Positions 1-9,772 of a DNA stretch of 64,000 nucleotides are shown here, piece after piece (within the stretch, counting starts at the first letter, position 1; every line of letters starts with the position of its first letter). Location: NCBI RefSeq assembly GCF_017571495.1, contig NZ_JAGETZ010000003.1:310001-374000 (forward strand). The letters are read 5' to 3'. The notes under the pieces were generated by a model, which worked only from the letters and a program-made list of their open reading frames with translations, was not told the origin of the DNA and ran no database searches. Position numbers and translations under genes: made by a program. Source of the DNA: Hymenobacter negativus. Lineage in GTDB: Bacteria; Bacteroidota; Bacteroidia; Cytophagales; Hymenobacteraceae.

Positions 1-827
1 TGGAAGGTTTCGTTGCCCTTGCTATTGAGTACGTAGTTGAGCGAAGTGATGCCGGGGAACTTGGCCAGCAGGGCATCCAGCAAGGGCTCGATGCTGGGGT
101 GGGGGCGGTAGCACTGCAGAATCACCATGATTTCGCCGGTGCTCTGAGCCGTGCGGATGATGAGGTTGCGCAGGTTGCCAGTCTGGCGCACCATGTTGCC
201 GAACTGCAGGCCGTGCTCGCGGCCGTAGTCGCGCACAAACAGGCGGATTTCGTTGCTGGGCTCGGCCTGGAGGTGGCAGTGCTGCACGTCGATAATCTTA
301 TCGAAGCGGGCGGGAGTGTGGAAGCCCAGCACGTTGCGGTCGAAGGTTTGGGTGTCGTCGTCGATTTGCTCCTGGGTCAGCCAGCCGTTGTCGCTGAAGG
401 TGTATTCGAGTTTGTTGCGGTAGTAGGTGCGCTGAGGCGAGGAGAGGATGAACGGAATCTCGGGCAGAGCCACTTTGCCGATGCGCGTGAGCTGGTCCAC
501 CACCTGCTGCTGCTTGAAGTGCAGTTGCGAATCGTAGCCCAAATGCTGCCACTTGCAGCCGCCGCACACGCCGAAGTGCTGGCAAAACGGCGTGGTGCGC
601 AGCTCCGAGTATTTGTGAAACGCCGTGGGCACGGCCTCCAGAAAGTTCTTTTTAGCGCGGGTGATGCGCAAGTCCACGACGTCGCCGGGGGCTACCTGCG
701 ACACAAAGATGACGAGGTTGTCGAGGCGAACCATGCATTTGCCTTCGGCCACCATGTCCTGAATCAGGATATTATGGAGGGCGTCGGCGGGTAAGTTTTT
801 AGAGGCTTTCGTGATTTTGCGGGACAT
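1..827 (-). CDS. rlmD: 23S rRNA (uracil-5-)-methyltransferase RlmD, 5' part
   Basis: This gene runs off the left edge of the window, so only about the first 275 residues are present. The start is the ATG at 825-827 (MSRKITKASK). The N-terminal part is a TRAM-like beta domain. It is followed by the iron-sulfur cysteines of the RumA/RlmD family, seen as C-x5-C-x2-C in CQHFGVCGGC, with a likely fourth ligand in DVQHCHL. The family transfers a methyl group from SAM to a specific uridine of 23S rRNA in the cytoplasm. The SAM-binding and catalytic cysteine motifs would lie beyond the window. RlmD is preferred over RlmCD or TrmA because of the cluster motif, but paralogues of this family are hard to separate without the C-terminus. 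Confidence 0.85.
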   Translation of the reverse strand, partial: MSRKITKASKNLPADALHNILIQDMVAEGKCMVRLDNLVIFVSQVAPGDVVDLRITRAKKNFLEAVPTAFHKYSELRTTPFCQHFGVCGGCKWQHLGYDSQLHFKQQQVVDQLTRIGKVALPEIPFILSSPQRTYYRNKLEYTFSDNGWLTQEQIDDDTQTFDRNVLGFHTPARFDKIIDVQHCHLQAEPSNEIRLFVRDYGREHGLQFGNMVRQTGNLRNLIIRTAQSTGEIMVILQCYRPHPSIEPLLDALLAKFPGITSLNYVLNSKGNETF

Positions 828-852
828 AACGGGAGCGGTAAGTCTGCAAAGG

Positions 853-1092
853 TAGACCACGGATTCTCTCGGATTTTGGGGACGAGTAAGAGAACGGAAA
901 CGAAGCCGCACACCAATTAATCCGCCTCGCATGCAGTTGAAACAAAGTCGCAGGCGCTTGAAGGCATATGACAGAAGCGGTGTGGCGCTGGTCAAAAAAG
1001 AAAGGCCTCCCGAACTGGGAGGCCTTTCTTTTAAAAAGATGTCGACTATAAAATTCGTGAAATCCGAAAAATTCGTCCGAATCCGTGGTCTA
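853..1092. repeat. Imperfect inverted repeat pair flanking an intergenic region
   Basis: Two 24-base arms (853-876 and 1069-1092) are inverted relative to each other. The first 14 bases, TAGACCACGGATTC, match exactly and the remainder is partly diverged. The right arm overlaps the stop codon of the downstream secreted protein. It looks like a copy of a dispersed intergenic repeat. Confidence 0.5.
994..1032 (-). terminator. Rho-independent terminator of the large T9SS protein
   Basis: A perfect 16-bp stem (996-1011 with 1017-1032) closes a five-base loop. In the minus direction it is followed by a T run (complement of the A run at 994-999). It lies 58 bases past the stop of the 6-kb gene. Confidence 0.85.
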
Positions 1093-4000
1093 TTTCACCA
1101 CTTCAAACCAGTTCTTCACCGTGGGGCCATTGGGCCGGGTCAGGATGTAGAAGTAGTTGCCGGGGGCGATGTTGTCGTCCTGGCCCCAGTTGTTCTGGTA
1201 GTTGGTGGTCTTATACACCTCGCGGCCCCAACGATTGAACACGGTGAAGGTGTTGCCGGGGTAGAGTTGGATGTTGTCAATCACGAGCACATCGTTCAGG
1301 CCGTCACGGTTTGGCGTGATGATGTTGTAGGTGTTGGTCTGATTGGCAAATTTCACGTTGGCTTCGTTCGAGTTTGAGCGTAACGGCGTGGCATCCGTGC
1401 TCACGGCCACTACCCGGAAGTTCTGGTCGAAGCCTACGCTGGTTGCCGTCGAAGTGGGGTCGGTATTGGATACGGTCGCTTGCAGGGTGCCGGCGGGTAC
1501 CGTGGTCACAAGCTCCGGCGTGCCCGCGTCGGAGCGACGGTAGATTTCGTACTTGTCCACCGTGAAGCCCTGGTAGGCGTTCCAGGTCAGGGCCGTGCTG
1601 CCCTGGTCGCGGCCACCGGCGCCGGGCGTGGCCACCGCCACCAAGCGAATGGTGCGCGAAACCAGGCTGGAGAGTAGAGTGCCGCAGCCGTTGGTCAGGT
1701 CGAGGCGGTACTCATAGGAATTGCCCGAAGCATCCACGGCATTGTTATCGGTGAAGGTGGTGGCCGAAGCCGCTACCGTGCCCACCGAAGCGTACGTGCC
1801 CGAGCCCGCCACGCGGCGCATAATCTGAATCTGGTTCGGCGTGTTGCTGCTGGCCGGGGCGCGTAGCGTGAGGATGACGCGGGCGTTGCTGGTCATATCA
1901 ACCGAAGCCGTGGTAAGGGCCACCGTGGGGTTGTCGAGTATGATGGTGCGCGTCGTCGTGGTGCCTACGCACGAGGCCGGCGTGCCGCTGGTTTCGGCCG
2001 CGCTCACGGTGTAAGGACCGGTGGCGCCAAACTGCACCGTCACTTGGTTGGTGCCGTTGCCGGCCGTCACGGTGCCGCCTACTACCGTCCATTGGTACGA
2101 CGAGCCGGCCGTGGCGTTAGCAATGCTGTACTGCTGCGGTGTGGCCACGTTGCACACAAAGCCCGAGCCCGAAATGGTGGGGGCACCTGGCGTGGGGCTC
2201 ACTGTGAACTGCGTGGTGTAGAGCGGACCCACGCAGCCGGCAACCGTGGTTTCCTGAGCGGTGAGGGTATAGGTACCAGCAGCTGGCAGGTTGCTCAGCG
2301 TACGGGTGTTGCCGGTTCCGGCTATGGTATTGCCTGCCAGTTGGAACACGTAGGTCGAGCCGGTGAAACCGCCGGGTAGGCTAAAGGTGACGGGGCCACT
2401 GTTCTGGCACACTCGCACCGGCGCAGTGATGGCTAGGTTGGTGCGGGGCGACGGATTGATAAGTACCTTCAGCGTGTCGGAAACGCCGCGGCAGATGCCG
2501 CCGCTGGGGTTACTGGTTTCCGTCACCACAATTTTGCCAAGCGTGGGCACCGTTACCGGGTTCCAGTTCACAGTCACTGAGTTTTGCAGCGTGCTCACCT
2601 GCGTGCCGCCAATAATCTGCCAGGAGTAGCTGGAGCCGTTGGCAAATACGCCGCTGATGTAGGTGTAAGGTCCATCGGCTTGGCAAACGGAGCGCGGCAG
2701 GGGAGATGCGGCTACGATGTCGCCGGGGCCGGTAGGCCGCACCGTTTGTAGGCGCTGGTTGATGATGATGGGCAGCGTGGTGGTATCCGACGAGCAGCCT
2801 TGGGCGTTCAGGCGGAACACTTTGATGTAGCCGCCGGTGCTGGCCACGCCCCAGTTCACCGTAATGGCTGGCGTGCCTTGGCCACTTGCAATGGTGCCGC
2901 CATTAATCAGCCAAGTGTAAGCCGTGGCGGCGGGGTTCACCACCGAGTAGGCAATACCCGTGACAGTGGGACAAACCGAGGCCGGGCCCGTAATGGCTTC
3001 AGCCGCCGGGCGCGGGTTGATGGTCACTATCACGGTACTCGTGCTCACGCAGCCGCTGGCCGTGGTGGCTGTCAGCGTATAAGTAGCCGTCAGGGGAGTG
3101 GTGCCTGGGTTCACACCAGTCAGCACTGGCTGGGCAGAAGTAGCGTTGTTCAGGTTGGTGGTGGGGCTCCAGCTATAGGTATAGCCAGCCAGCGCCGCAG
3201 TGCCCAGCGTCACGCGCTTGCCATCGCACACCGACACCGCCGGACCGGCATTGGCTACGGCGGCGGGGTTCACCGTCACCGTTACCGTGCTGGTGGCTAC
3301 GCAACCGTTGGCCGTGGTGGCCGTTAGGGTGAATACAATGGGGTTCGGTGTGGTGGTCGTGTTGGTCAGCGTGAAAGTGGGGTTGGCCACCGAAGTGTTG
3401 CTCAGGCCGGTGCTGGGGCTCCAGCTATAGGTGTAGCCCGTCACGGCTGCGGCGCCAAGCGTAGTTGCCAAGCCCGAGCACACCGGGCGGTTGGCACCGG
3501 CCACGGCCACGGCGGCGGGGTTAATGGTCACCACCACGGTATCGCGCTGGAAGCAGCCGTTGGCTGTAGTAGCTAGCAAAATGTATTGCTGGGTAATGGC
3601 CGCGCCGGTCGTGTTGGGCAGGGTTACGGTCGGAGTTAGCGCCGAGGCACTGCTCAGGCCGGTAGCGGGCGTCCAAGCATAGGTAGTGCCGGTGATGGCG
3701 GTCCCCGTACCAATGGTTACGCCCACGTTCGAGCAGGTGGTTTTATCCAACCCGGCCTGCGCTACAGCCGCAGGGTTTACGGTAACGGCTACCGTGCTGG
3801 TGGCGGTGCAGCCGCTAGCTGTGGTAGCAGTCAGGGTGTAAGTAGCAACGATGGGGGTACCTGTCAGATTGGGCAGGGTCAGGGTCGGGGTGAGGCTGGT
3901 GGTGCTGCTCAGGCCCGTGGTGGGCGTCCAGGCGTAAGTAGTACCCGTTACCGGCGTACCCGTACCGATTACCACACCCACATTCGAGCAGGTGCTGCGA

Positions 4001-7000
4001 GCCGGGCCGGCTTGTGCCACGGCGGCGGGGTTGATGGTTACGGCCACGGTACCGGTGGCGGTGCAGCCGTTGGCCGTGGTGGCCGTCAGGGTGTAGGTGG
4101 TGGTGATGGGCGCGCCGGTGGCGTTGGTGCCCGTCACGGTGGGGTTGAGAATATTAGGGTTGCTCAAGCCCGTGGTAGGCGTCCAGGCGTAAGTAGTACC
4201 GGCTACGGGTGTGGCCGTGCCACCGAGCGGAGCTGAGGTTGTGCCCGAGCAGAAACTGATGGCTGGGCCAGGAGTAGCCACTGCCGCTGGAAAGACGGTT
4301 ACGGTTACGGTGCTGGTGGCGGTGCAGCCATTGGCTGTCGTCGCTGTCACCGTATAAGTCTGCGTGATGTTGGTGCTGCCGGAGTTGGGCAGCGTCATCG
4401 TCGGGTTTGATGCCGTAGTGTTGCTCAGCCCCGTAGTGGGTAGCCAGGCATAAGTGGTGCCAGCCACGGTGGTACCGGTGCCAATGCTCACGCCCACGTT
4501 CGAGCAGGTGCTGCGGGCCGGGCCGGCTTGTGCCACGGCGGCGGGGTTGATGGTTACGGCCACGGTACCGGTGGCGGTGCAGCCGTTGGCCGTGGTGGCC
4601 GTCAGGGTGTAGGTGGTGGTGATGGGCGCGCCGGTGGCGTTGGTGCCCGTCACGGTGGGGTTGAGAATATTAGGGTTGCTCAAGCCCGTGGTAGGCGTCC
4701 AGGCGTAAGTAGTACCGGCTACGGGTGTGGCCGTGCCGCCGAGCGGGGTCGAGGTTGTGCCCGAGCAGAAGCTGATGGCTGGGCCAACGGCTGCCACGGC
4801 CACTGGGGTGATGGTCACGACAACCGTTGCGGTTGCCGGGCAGCCCTGAGCATTGGTCGCTGTAAGCGTATAGGTTTGGGTGATGGGCGCGCCAGTGGTG
4901 TTTGGCAAGGTCACGGTGGGCTGAGCGGCAGTGGTGCTGCTCAGGCCGGTAGCAGGGCTCCAGCTATAGGTATAGCCGGGGAGTGCCGCAGTGCCCAGCG
5001 GGGCTGAAGCCACGCCCGAACATGCCGTAATAGCCGGGCCGGCGTTGGCAACGGCAGAAGGGTTGATGGTCACCCGCACCGAGTCGACGCTGAGGCAGTT
5101 GGCACCAATGGAAGCTGTCAGGCCGTAGTTCCGCACAATGGGAGTCGTGCCAGCATTGGGCAGGGTCACGGTGGGCTGAGCGACAGTGGTGCTGCTCAGG
5201 CCGGTAGCTGGGCCCCAGCTGTAGGTAACGCCCGCCACCGGAGCCGTACCCAGCGTGGCCGAAGTTGCCCCCGCGCACACGTTGAGGTCGGGGCCGGCAT
5301 TGGCTGTGGGCGGCGGCGTTACGGTTACCGTTGTGGTAGAAGTGATGCTGCAGGTCCCATCCGTGCCGGTCACGGTATAGGTAGTGGTAGCAGTTGGCGT
5401 CACGATGATGGTGCTCCCCGTAACGGGCTGGCTGCCGCCGGTCCAGGTGTAGGTCAGGCCAGCGGGGCCGGTTACGCTCAGCGTGGTGGAGGTGCCCCGG
5501 CAGATGCTGGCCGAAGTTGGTGTAACAGCCAGCGCCGCCAGTGGCCGGATGTCCACCGTTTTCACTACCGAGTCAGACAAGCAGCCATAAGTTGAAACGC
5601 CCTTCAATACCAGTGTGCCGGTGCTATTAGCGCTGGCCCAAGTCACGTTCACAGTATTGGTGCCTTGGCCGCTGTTGATGGTGCCGCCCGAAATGCGCCA
5701 GTTATAAGACGCCGGGACTGGGCCGGCAGCAGTGTAGGTTCGCACCGTAGCGGGGTCACACACCGTAGCCGGACCGGTGATGGCATTGGGGCCGGCAGCA
5801 CGGTTAACCGTAACACGGAAAATGTCGGAGGCAATTTTGCCGCCGCAGCCATTGTCCTTCACCGTCACGGCCAGGTCGTAGGGTGCGGTACGGCCATTGC
5901 CGCAAGCCGAGTTAAAAACGAACGTGCCCGATACCGTCCCGTTGCCGGTCGCATTGGCCGTGCCCGTCACGTTGCCGGCAACCACGGTACCAGTACTTCC
6001 ATTAAAGGTGGTATTAAACGGGCCGCTGCCATCAAGGAGCGCGCTGTTCACAGTCATCACCAGAGGGTGGCTGCTGGTGGCTTGCGTGGCCGTGATGGGG
6101 ATGCTTAGCGACTGTCCTTCCTCAATAGTATAGTTGCGAGGAGTTGTGACCGACGGTGGTAGCGCTGGGGGCGGCGTGGCCGGACAGGTTGAAACCAGCA
6201 GCTGCAAGTCTCGTCTGGTAGACCCTACCAGCACTTCCCGCCCGTTGATACTTCGGTATTCGCTTACATCCACGGCTACCACAAACTTGGTGCCTTGGTT
6301 GGCTCTACTCCCGTACTTCGCGATTCCCGTATTCGCATTAATCAAGGCAAAATTACCTGTTCCCGTACCAAACGGTGTAGCCACACTGTAGCTGGCAGAG
6401 GCATAAGGTATGGGGGTAGGAAGGGGAGGAACAGCTGCGAAATTGTTGGGAGAGTCACCATAAGGTGCCCCAAAGGAGTACACCAGTCGGTCACCATCGG
6501 GGTCAACAGCGTTGTTGAGCGAAATTGTTGTATCGTTTTGGCAGATGATGGCCACAGCCGTATCCGAAAATACGGGCGAGCGGTTGGGAATCAGTGGTGG
6601 CGACATGCTCACATATAATGTGAGAGGGAAGCTGTCCGAATTGGCCAGGTTGGCAATGCCTGCATTGCGGGCGCTCAGCGTGAATACTGCGTAGTAGCCA
6701 TCAAACGACAGCGGCAGGTTGACGGTACCCACAAACCGGTTCACGAAGAAAGGTTGGTTGGGTGGCGTAATGTTACAACCCGGCGGAATAGATGGCCCGC
6801 TGATAATTGGCGAAATAGTGCCGGGCAGCGTTACCGTCTGTCGCACCCCCGTAGTGCGGTTATATACAAAGACCGTCTGACTCGTAGTAGGCGTGCCTGG
6901 TGTGCCCGGCAGGGCATTGATGTACAGGGTTACGGTTATCTCGTAGCGAAACTGGTTTCCCGCTGGGCCATTGGCATCGAGGTAACGGTAGTTCATCTCG

Positions 7001-7101
7001 CCGCCTAGCAAGTGCGAGGCCTGCGCGGGGCGCGTACCCAGCATAGCCAGCATGAGCAGCAAAACGGACCCAAAAAAGCGCCGGAGTAAGGATGGGGACA
7101 T
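1090..7101 (-). CDS. Secreted giant PKD/Ig-like repeat protein with type B T9SS C-terminal domain
   Basis: This 2003-residue protein starts with a signal peptide (about residues 1-28, ending near RPAQA). An N-terminal region of about 450 residues is followed by PKD-like modules and then nine consecutive repeats of about 86 residues. Each repeat has the pattern AGP..C..LG..GYTYSWSP.TGLS and ends in TLTATTANGC.ATSTV. More PKD-like and fibronectin-like modules follow. The last 85 residues (ITPNRDGLNDVL, FNRWGREVY, GNYFYIL) match the gliding-motility-associated C-terminal domain used as a type B signal by the type IX secretion system. It is probably exported to the cell surface as an adhesin-like protein; the ligand is unknown. 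Two repeat pairs are nearly identical at DNA level, a sign of recent internal duplication. Confidence 0.88.
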   Translation of the reverse strand: MSPSLLRRFFGSVLLLMLAMLGTRPAQASHLLGGEMNYRYLDANGPAGNQFRYEITVTLYINALPGTPGTPTTSQTVFVYNRTTGVRQTVTLPGTISPIISGPSIPPGCNITPPNQPFFVNRFVGTVNLPLSFDGYYAVFTLSARNAGIANLANSDSFPLTLYVSMSPPLIPNRSPVFSDTAVAIICQNDTTISLNNAVDPDGDRLVYSFGAPYGDSPNNFAAVPPLPTPIPYASASYSVATPFGTGTGNFALINANTGIAKYGSRANQGTKFVVAVDVSEYRSINGREVLVGSTRRDLQLLVSTCPATPPPALPPSVTTPRNYTIEEGQSLSIPITATQATSSHPLVMTVNSALLDGSGPFNTTFNGSTGTVVAGNVTGTANATGNGTVSGTFVFNSACGNGRTAPYDLAVTVKDNGCGGKIASDIFRVTVNRAAGPNAITGPATVCDPATVRTYTAAGPVPASYNWRISGGTINSGQGTNTVNVTWASANSTGTLVLKGVSTYGCLSDSVVKTVDIRPLAALAVTPTSASICRGTSTTLSVTGPAGLTYTWTGGSQPVTGSTIIVTPTATTTYTVTGTDGTCSITSTTTVTVTPPPTANAGPDLNVCAGATSATLGTAPVAGVTYSWGPATGLSSTTVAQPTVTLPNAGTTPIVRNYGLTASIGANCLSVDSVRVTINPSAVANAGPAITACSGVASAPLGTAALPGYTYSWSPATGLSSTTAAQPTVTLPNTTGAPITQTYTLTATNAQGCPATATVVVTITPVAVAAVGPAISFCSGTTSTPLGGTATPVAGTTYAWTPTTGLSNPNILNPTVTGTNATGAPITTTYTLTATTANGCTATGTVAVTINPAAVAQAGPARSTCSNVGVSIGTGTTVAGTTYAWLPTTGLSNTTASNPTMTLPNSGSTNITQTYTVTATTANGCTATSTVTVTVFPAAVATPGPAISFCSGTTSAPLGGTATPVAGTTYAWTPTTGLSNPNILNPTVTGTNATGAPITTTYTLTATTANGCTATGTVAVTINPAAVAQAGPARSTCSNVGVVIGTGTPVTGTTYAWTPTTGLSSTTSLTPTLTLPNLTGTPIVATYTLTATTASGCTATSTVAVTVNPAAVAQAGLDKTTCSNVGVTIGTGTAITGTTYAWTPATGLSSASALTPTVTLPNTTGAAITQQYILLATTANGCFQRDTVVVTINPAAVAVAGANRPVCSGLATTLGAAAVTGYTYSWSPSTGLSNTSVANPTFTLTNTTTTPNPIVFTLTATTANGCVATSTVTVTVNPAAVANAGPAVSVCDGKRVTLGTAALAGYTYSWSPTTNLNNATSAQPVLTGVNPGTTPLTATYTLTATTASGCVSTSTVIVTINPRPAAEAITGPASVCPTVTGIAYSVVNPAATAYTWLINGGTIASGQGTPAITVNWGVASTGGYIKVFRLNAQGCSSDTTTLPIIINQRLQTVRPTGPGDIVAASPLPRSVCQADGPYTYISGVFANGSSYSWQIIGGTQVSTLQNSVTVNWNPVTVPTLGKIVVTETSNPSGGICRGVSDTLKVLINPSPRTNLAITAPVRVCQNSGPVTFSLPGGFTGSTYVFQLAGNTIAGTGNTRTLSNLPAAGTYTLTAQETTVAGCVGPLYTTQFTVSPTPGAPTISGSGFVCNVATPQQYSIANATAGSSYQWTVVGGTVTAGNGTNQVTVQFGATGPYTVSAAETSGTPASCVGTTTTRTIILDNPTVALTTASVDMTSNARVILTLRAPASSNTPNQIQIMRRVAGSGTYASVGTVAASATTFTDNNAVDASGNSYEYRLDLTNGCGTLLSSLVSRTIRLVAVATPGAGGRDQGSTALTWNAYQGFTVDKYEIYRRSDAGTPELVTTVPAGTLQATVSNTDPTSTATSVGFDQNFRVVAVSTDATPLRSNSNEANVKFANQTNTYNIITPNRDGLNDVLVIDNIQLYPGNTFTVFNRWGREVYKTTNYQNNWGQDDNIAPGNYFYILTRPNGPTVKNWFEVVK
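3000..5310 (-). repeat. Nine-unit coding repeat array of about 258 bp per unit
   Basis: Within the secreted protein gene, nine units of about 258 bp (86 residues) follow one another. The unit pair near 4000-4236 recurs 516 bp away at 4516-4752, with identical sequence from 4000 to 4221. Such identity allows unit gain or loss by recombination. Confidence 0.8.
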
Positions 7102-7137
7102 AAAAAAAATGAAGGGTAGGAGGACGGAGAAACCCCA

Positions 7138-7163
7138 GCAGGCGACCTAAATAGGTCGCCTGC
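7138..7163 (-). terminator. Perfect 11-bp hairpin between two secreted-protein genes
   Basis: Arms at 7138-7148 and 7153-7163 pair perfectly around a four-base loop. The hairpin lies about 50 bases past the stop of the GEVED protein and about 37 bases before the start of the PKD protein, both on the minus strand. It has no clear T run, so it may be an attenuator or a 5'-UTR structure instead of a full terminator. Confidence 0.45.
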
Positions 7164-7213
7164 ACTTGTAAAGGGGATATGATACAACGGCAAAAGATGG
7201 AAGGCCGAAAAGC

Positions 7214-9502
7214 CTATTCGCGCACCACGCGGCGCGTAGCAGTCTGGCCCTTGGCGTCGCGCAGGTGCAGCACGTACACGCCGGCTGGTAGGGCGCTCAG
7301 GTCGAGTTCAGCCTCGGTCGCGGGGCCCAGGCGCAGGGAGGTGCGCAGCACGGCAGCCCCCAACACATTCTGCACTTCTGTGGCGTAAATGCCGGCGGCA
7401 CTGGCATCAGGCAAACTCAGGCGCAGGTGGCCGTCGAGCGTGGGGTTGGGGTAGAGGCCAAGGGCCGGCAGGGCGGCTGCGTTGCGGCTGGCCAGTGGCG
7501 AGAAGCGCAACTGGTAGTCTTCCACTTCTGCGTTCACGATGTTGATGCCGCAGGCATTAGCCGCAGACGTGTTGGCTGCTGTCTGAATGCGCATGCGAGT
7601 GGAGAGCCCCGAAGCACTGCTGCTGCTGGGCACGGTGAACGTTGCTGTGTACGTATTGGCAGTAGCGCCACCAGTGCTTACCCCGGTAGCCAGTAGCTCA
7701 TTCGTGTCGAAAACACCGTTCAGGTTGTAGTCAACCCACACCGACGTGCGGTGAGCCACAAAAAGGTTGGTCGTAACCGTCAGGTTTATTGCGCTGCCGG
7801 CTGGCATGGTAATGGGGTTTGCCGTGTAGTTAGCATAACCTCCAGTAGCAATACCGGTGCCGTTGGTATAGGCCGGCGAGGCATTACTTACGCTTACGCC
7901 TGTGGTCCAGAGGGCGCTGGTTTGCGGCCCGGTGGGGCCGTTGGTTCCCGTACCATTCGAGGCACAGTAGTTAAAGCAGGGAATCTGGATGGTCACCGCA
8001 TTGAGCCGCGTGATGCTGGCAGTACCATTAGAATTGGTGGCCGAAAGCGACACGTTGTAAGTGCCAGCGTTGGTGTAGGTGTGAAGTGGATTTTGCTGGG
8101 TGCTGGTTTGGCCATCGCCAAAGTTCCACAGCCACGAGGTGGGCAGGTTAGAGGTGAGGTCGGTGAACTGAATGGGGTTCACACAGGCTCCTGCCACGTA
8201 GTTGGTGCTGAAGCTGATGATGGGCGGCAGGGTGTTGGGCCGGGCCACGATGGTGTAGTCTTCGGCCTGGCCGCTGGCGGGGCCCACGCACGGGCCGGCT
8301 GTGTTGCCAATGGCATCGGCGATGATGCGCAGGCGTAGCGGTTGGTTGAGGGTAGTGCCGGTGGGCAACGTGAAAGTGGCCGTGGCACCGGGCGTAGCCG
8401 TGTTCAGGCTCACGTACACTTGTTCGGCGGTGGTCAGAATACCGTCATTGTTCTTGTCCAGATACACCCGGATGTCGTGCGGATTGACGCCGCCCGTGGT
8501 GATAACCATTGGGTAGTTGACGCCGGCAGTCAGCTCGGTGCGCTGTGTGCAGGTAAAGTTCTGGTAGCCCGCGCTGCCATTAGCCGACGTGTTGTCGATG
8601 GTATTGAGCTGGAAACGGATGATACCGTAGTTGGCAAAGTAGCTGGACGTTTGGGGCGAGCAGCTCGCTGCTACCGGAACTGTGGTGTTGTACACGATGC
8701 TGGTGGCCGCGCTGGTATTGTTGCCGGCCGCGTTGGTGGCCCGCAACGTTACGGCGTAGGTACCGGCGGTGGTATAGCAGTGGTTGGGGTTTTGCTGGGT
8801 GCTGGTTTGGCCATCGCCAAAGGTCCAGAGCCAGGAAGTGGGCAGGTTCTGGCTGACATCGGTGAACTGCACACAGCCCGAGCAGGTAGTCGTCGCGTCG
8901 GTGGTGAAGGCGGCTGTTGGCGGGCTCACGTTCGCCGACAGCGTTACGCTATAGTCCTCGTCCTGCGAATACTCCGGCGTGCTGCACGACGTGGGCAGGG
9001 CACTGTTTATATAGTCGGTGGCCACGCGCATGCGCAGGCGGGTGCCCAACACGGCCGCGGCTGGGGGGACGAAATTGCCAGTGTGTGGGTTGGCTGGTGT
9101 GCCGGTAAGGTTCAGGTCCTCGTACACCAGCTCGGTATTGCCGGTGAAGGCTCCGTCGTTGTTGTAGTCAATCCAGACTCGCACGTTTTGGGTGGCCGCG
9201 GCCGTAGTGCGAATGCTGATGGGGTAGCTTTGACCCACTACCAGCGGCACCGCGCTGACGCTGCAGCTGTAGTCGTGGTAGCCGGCCGTATAGCTTGTGC
9301 GGTTAGCCAAAACGGTTGTACCCACCGTCACGTTGAGGATGGCCATGCCAAATACCCCTGCCTGGGCACTACTGGCCGTACCGGGGGTGCAGACAGCGTT
9401 GATGGGGCATTGTGCCACCGCCGGAGTGGCCGCCCCCAGCGCCAATAAAGCGGCCACCATGCCTGGAGCAATGCGGGACCAAGTACGTAGGAGTGGGTTC
9501 AT
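7214..9502 (-). CDS. Secreted GEVED/PKD-domain protein with type A T9SS sorting domain
   Basis: The chosen start at 9502 (MNPLLRTWSRIAP) gives 762 residues with a signal peptide cut near PAVAQ; the open frame extends upstream but that part does not look like a leader. Three GEVED-type modules (recognisable by D.N.DG.F, LRMR and ED[YF] motifs) alternate with two PKD domains carrying the WTFGDGQTSTQQNP core. The C-terminal 80 residues (LGLYPNPTLDG, LPAGVYVLHL) form a type A T9SS sorting domain. It is expected to be secreted through the Sec and type IX systems and anchored at the surface. Binding target and function cannot be read from the sequence. It lies upstream of the giant PKD protein on the same strand. 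Confidence 0.88.
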   Translation of the reverse strand: MNPLLRTWSRIAPGMVAALLALGAATPAVAQCPINAVCTPGTASSAQAGVFGMAILNVTVGTTVLANRTSYTAGYHDYSCSVSAVPLVVGQSYPISIRTTAAATQNVRVWIDYNNDGAFTGNTELVYEDLNLTGTPANPHTGNFVPPAAAVLGTRLRMRVATDYINSALPTSCSTPEYSQDEDYSVTLSANVSPPTAAFTTDATTTCSGCVQFTDVSQNLPTSWLWTFGDGQTSTQQNPNHCYTTAGTYAVTLRATNAAGNNTSAATSIVYNTTVPVAASCSPQTSSYFANYGIIRFQLNTIDNTSANGSAGYQNFTCTQRTELTAGVNYPMVITTGGVNPHDIRVYLDKNNDGILTTAEQVYVSLNTATPGATATFTLPTGTTLNQPLRLRIIADAIGNTAGPCVGPASGQAEDYTIVARPNTLPPIISFSTNYVAGACVNPIQFTDLTSNLPTSWLWNFGDGQTSTQQNPLHTYTNAGTYNVSLSATNSNGTASITRLNAVTIQIPCFNYCASNGTGTNGPTGPQTSALWTTGVSVSNASPAYTNGTGIATGGYANYTANPITMPAGSAINLTVTTNLFVAHRTSVWVDYNLNGVFDTNELLATGVSTGGATANTYTATFTVPSSSSASGLSTRMRIQTAANTSAANACGINIVNAEVEDYQLRFSPLASRNAAALPALGLYPNPTLDGHLRLSLPDASAAGIYATEVQNVLGAAVLRTSLRLGPATEAELDLSALPAGVYVLHLRDAKGQTATRRVVRE

Positions 9503-9772
9503 ACGGTGTTCTGAAGGAAAGAAAGAAATAAAGATTTTGGTGGATAAATGTAAGCAGAAAAAGAGGAGCAGTAGGCCACAATCGGCTGTTGCCAAATTTC
9601 CATCGGCAACGGGCCAAAACGGCTCGCCTAATTCCACCTATTCCCCAGCCTGATTTAACGGCACCGGCAAAGTTTAGCGCCTGCTCGCAAAAATCGCACC
9701 ACCCCGCCGTAAGTTTGTTTTAACAATTTTCGAAATCCCTCTCACGGCCCTTTCAGGCCATTATTTGCGTTT

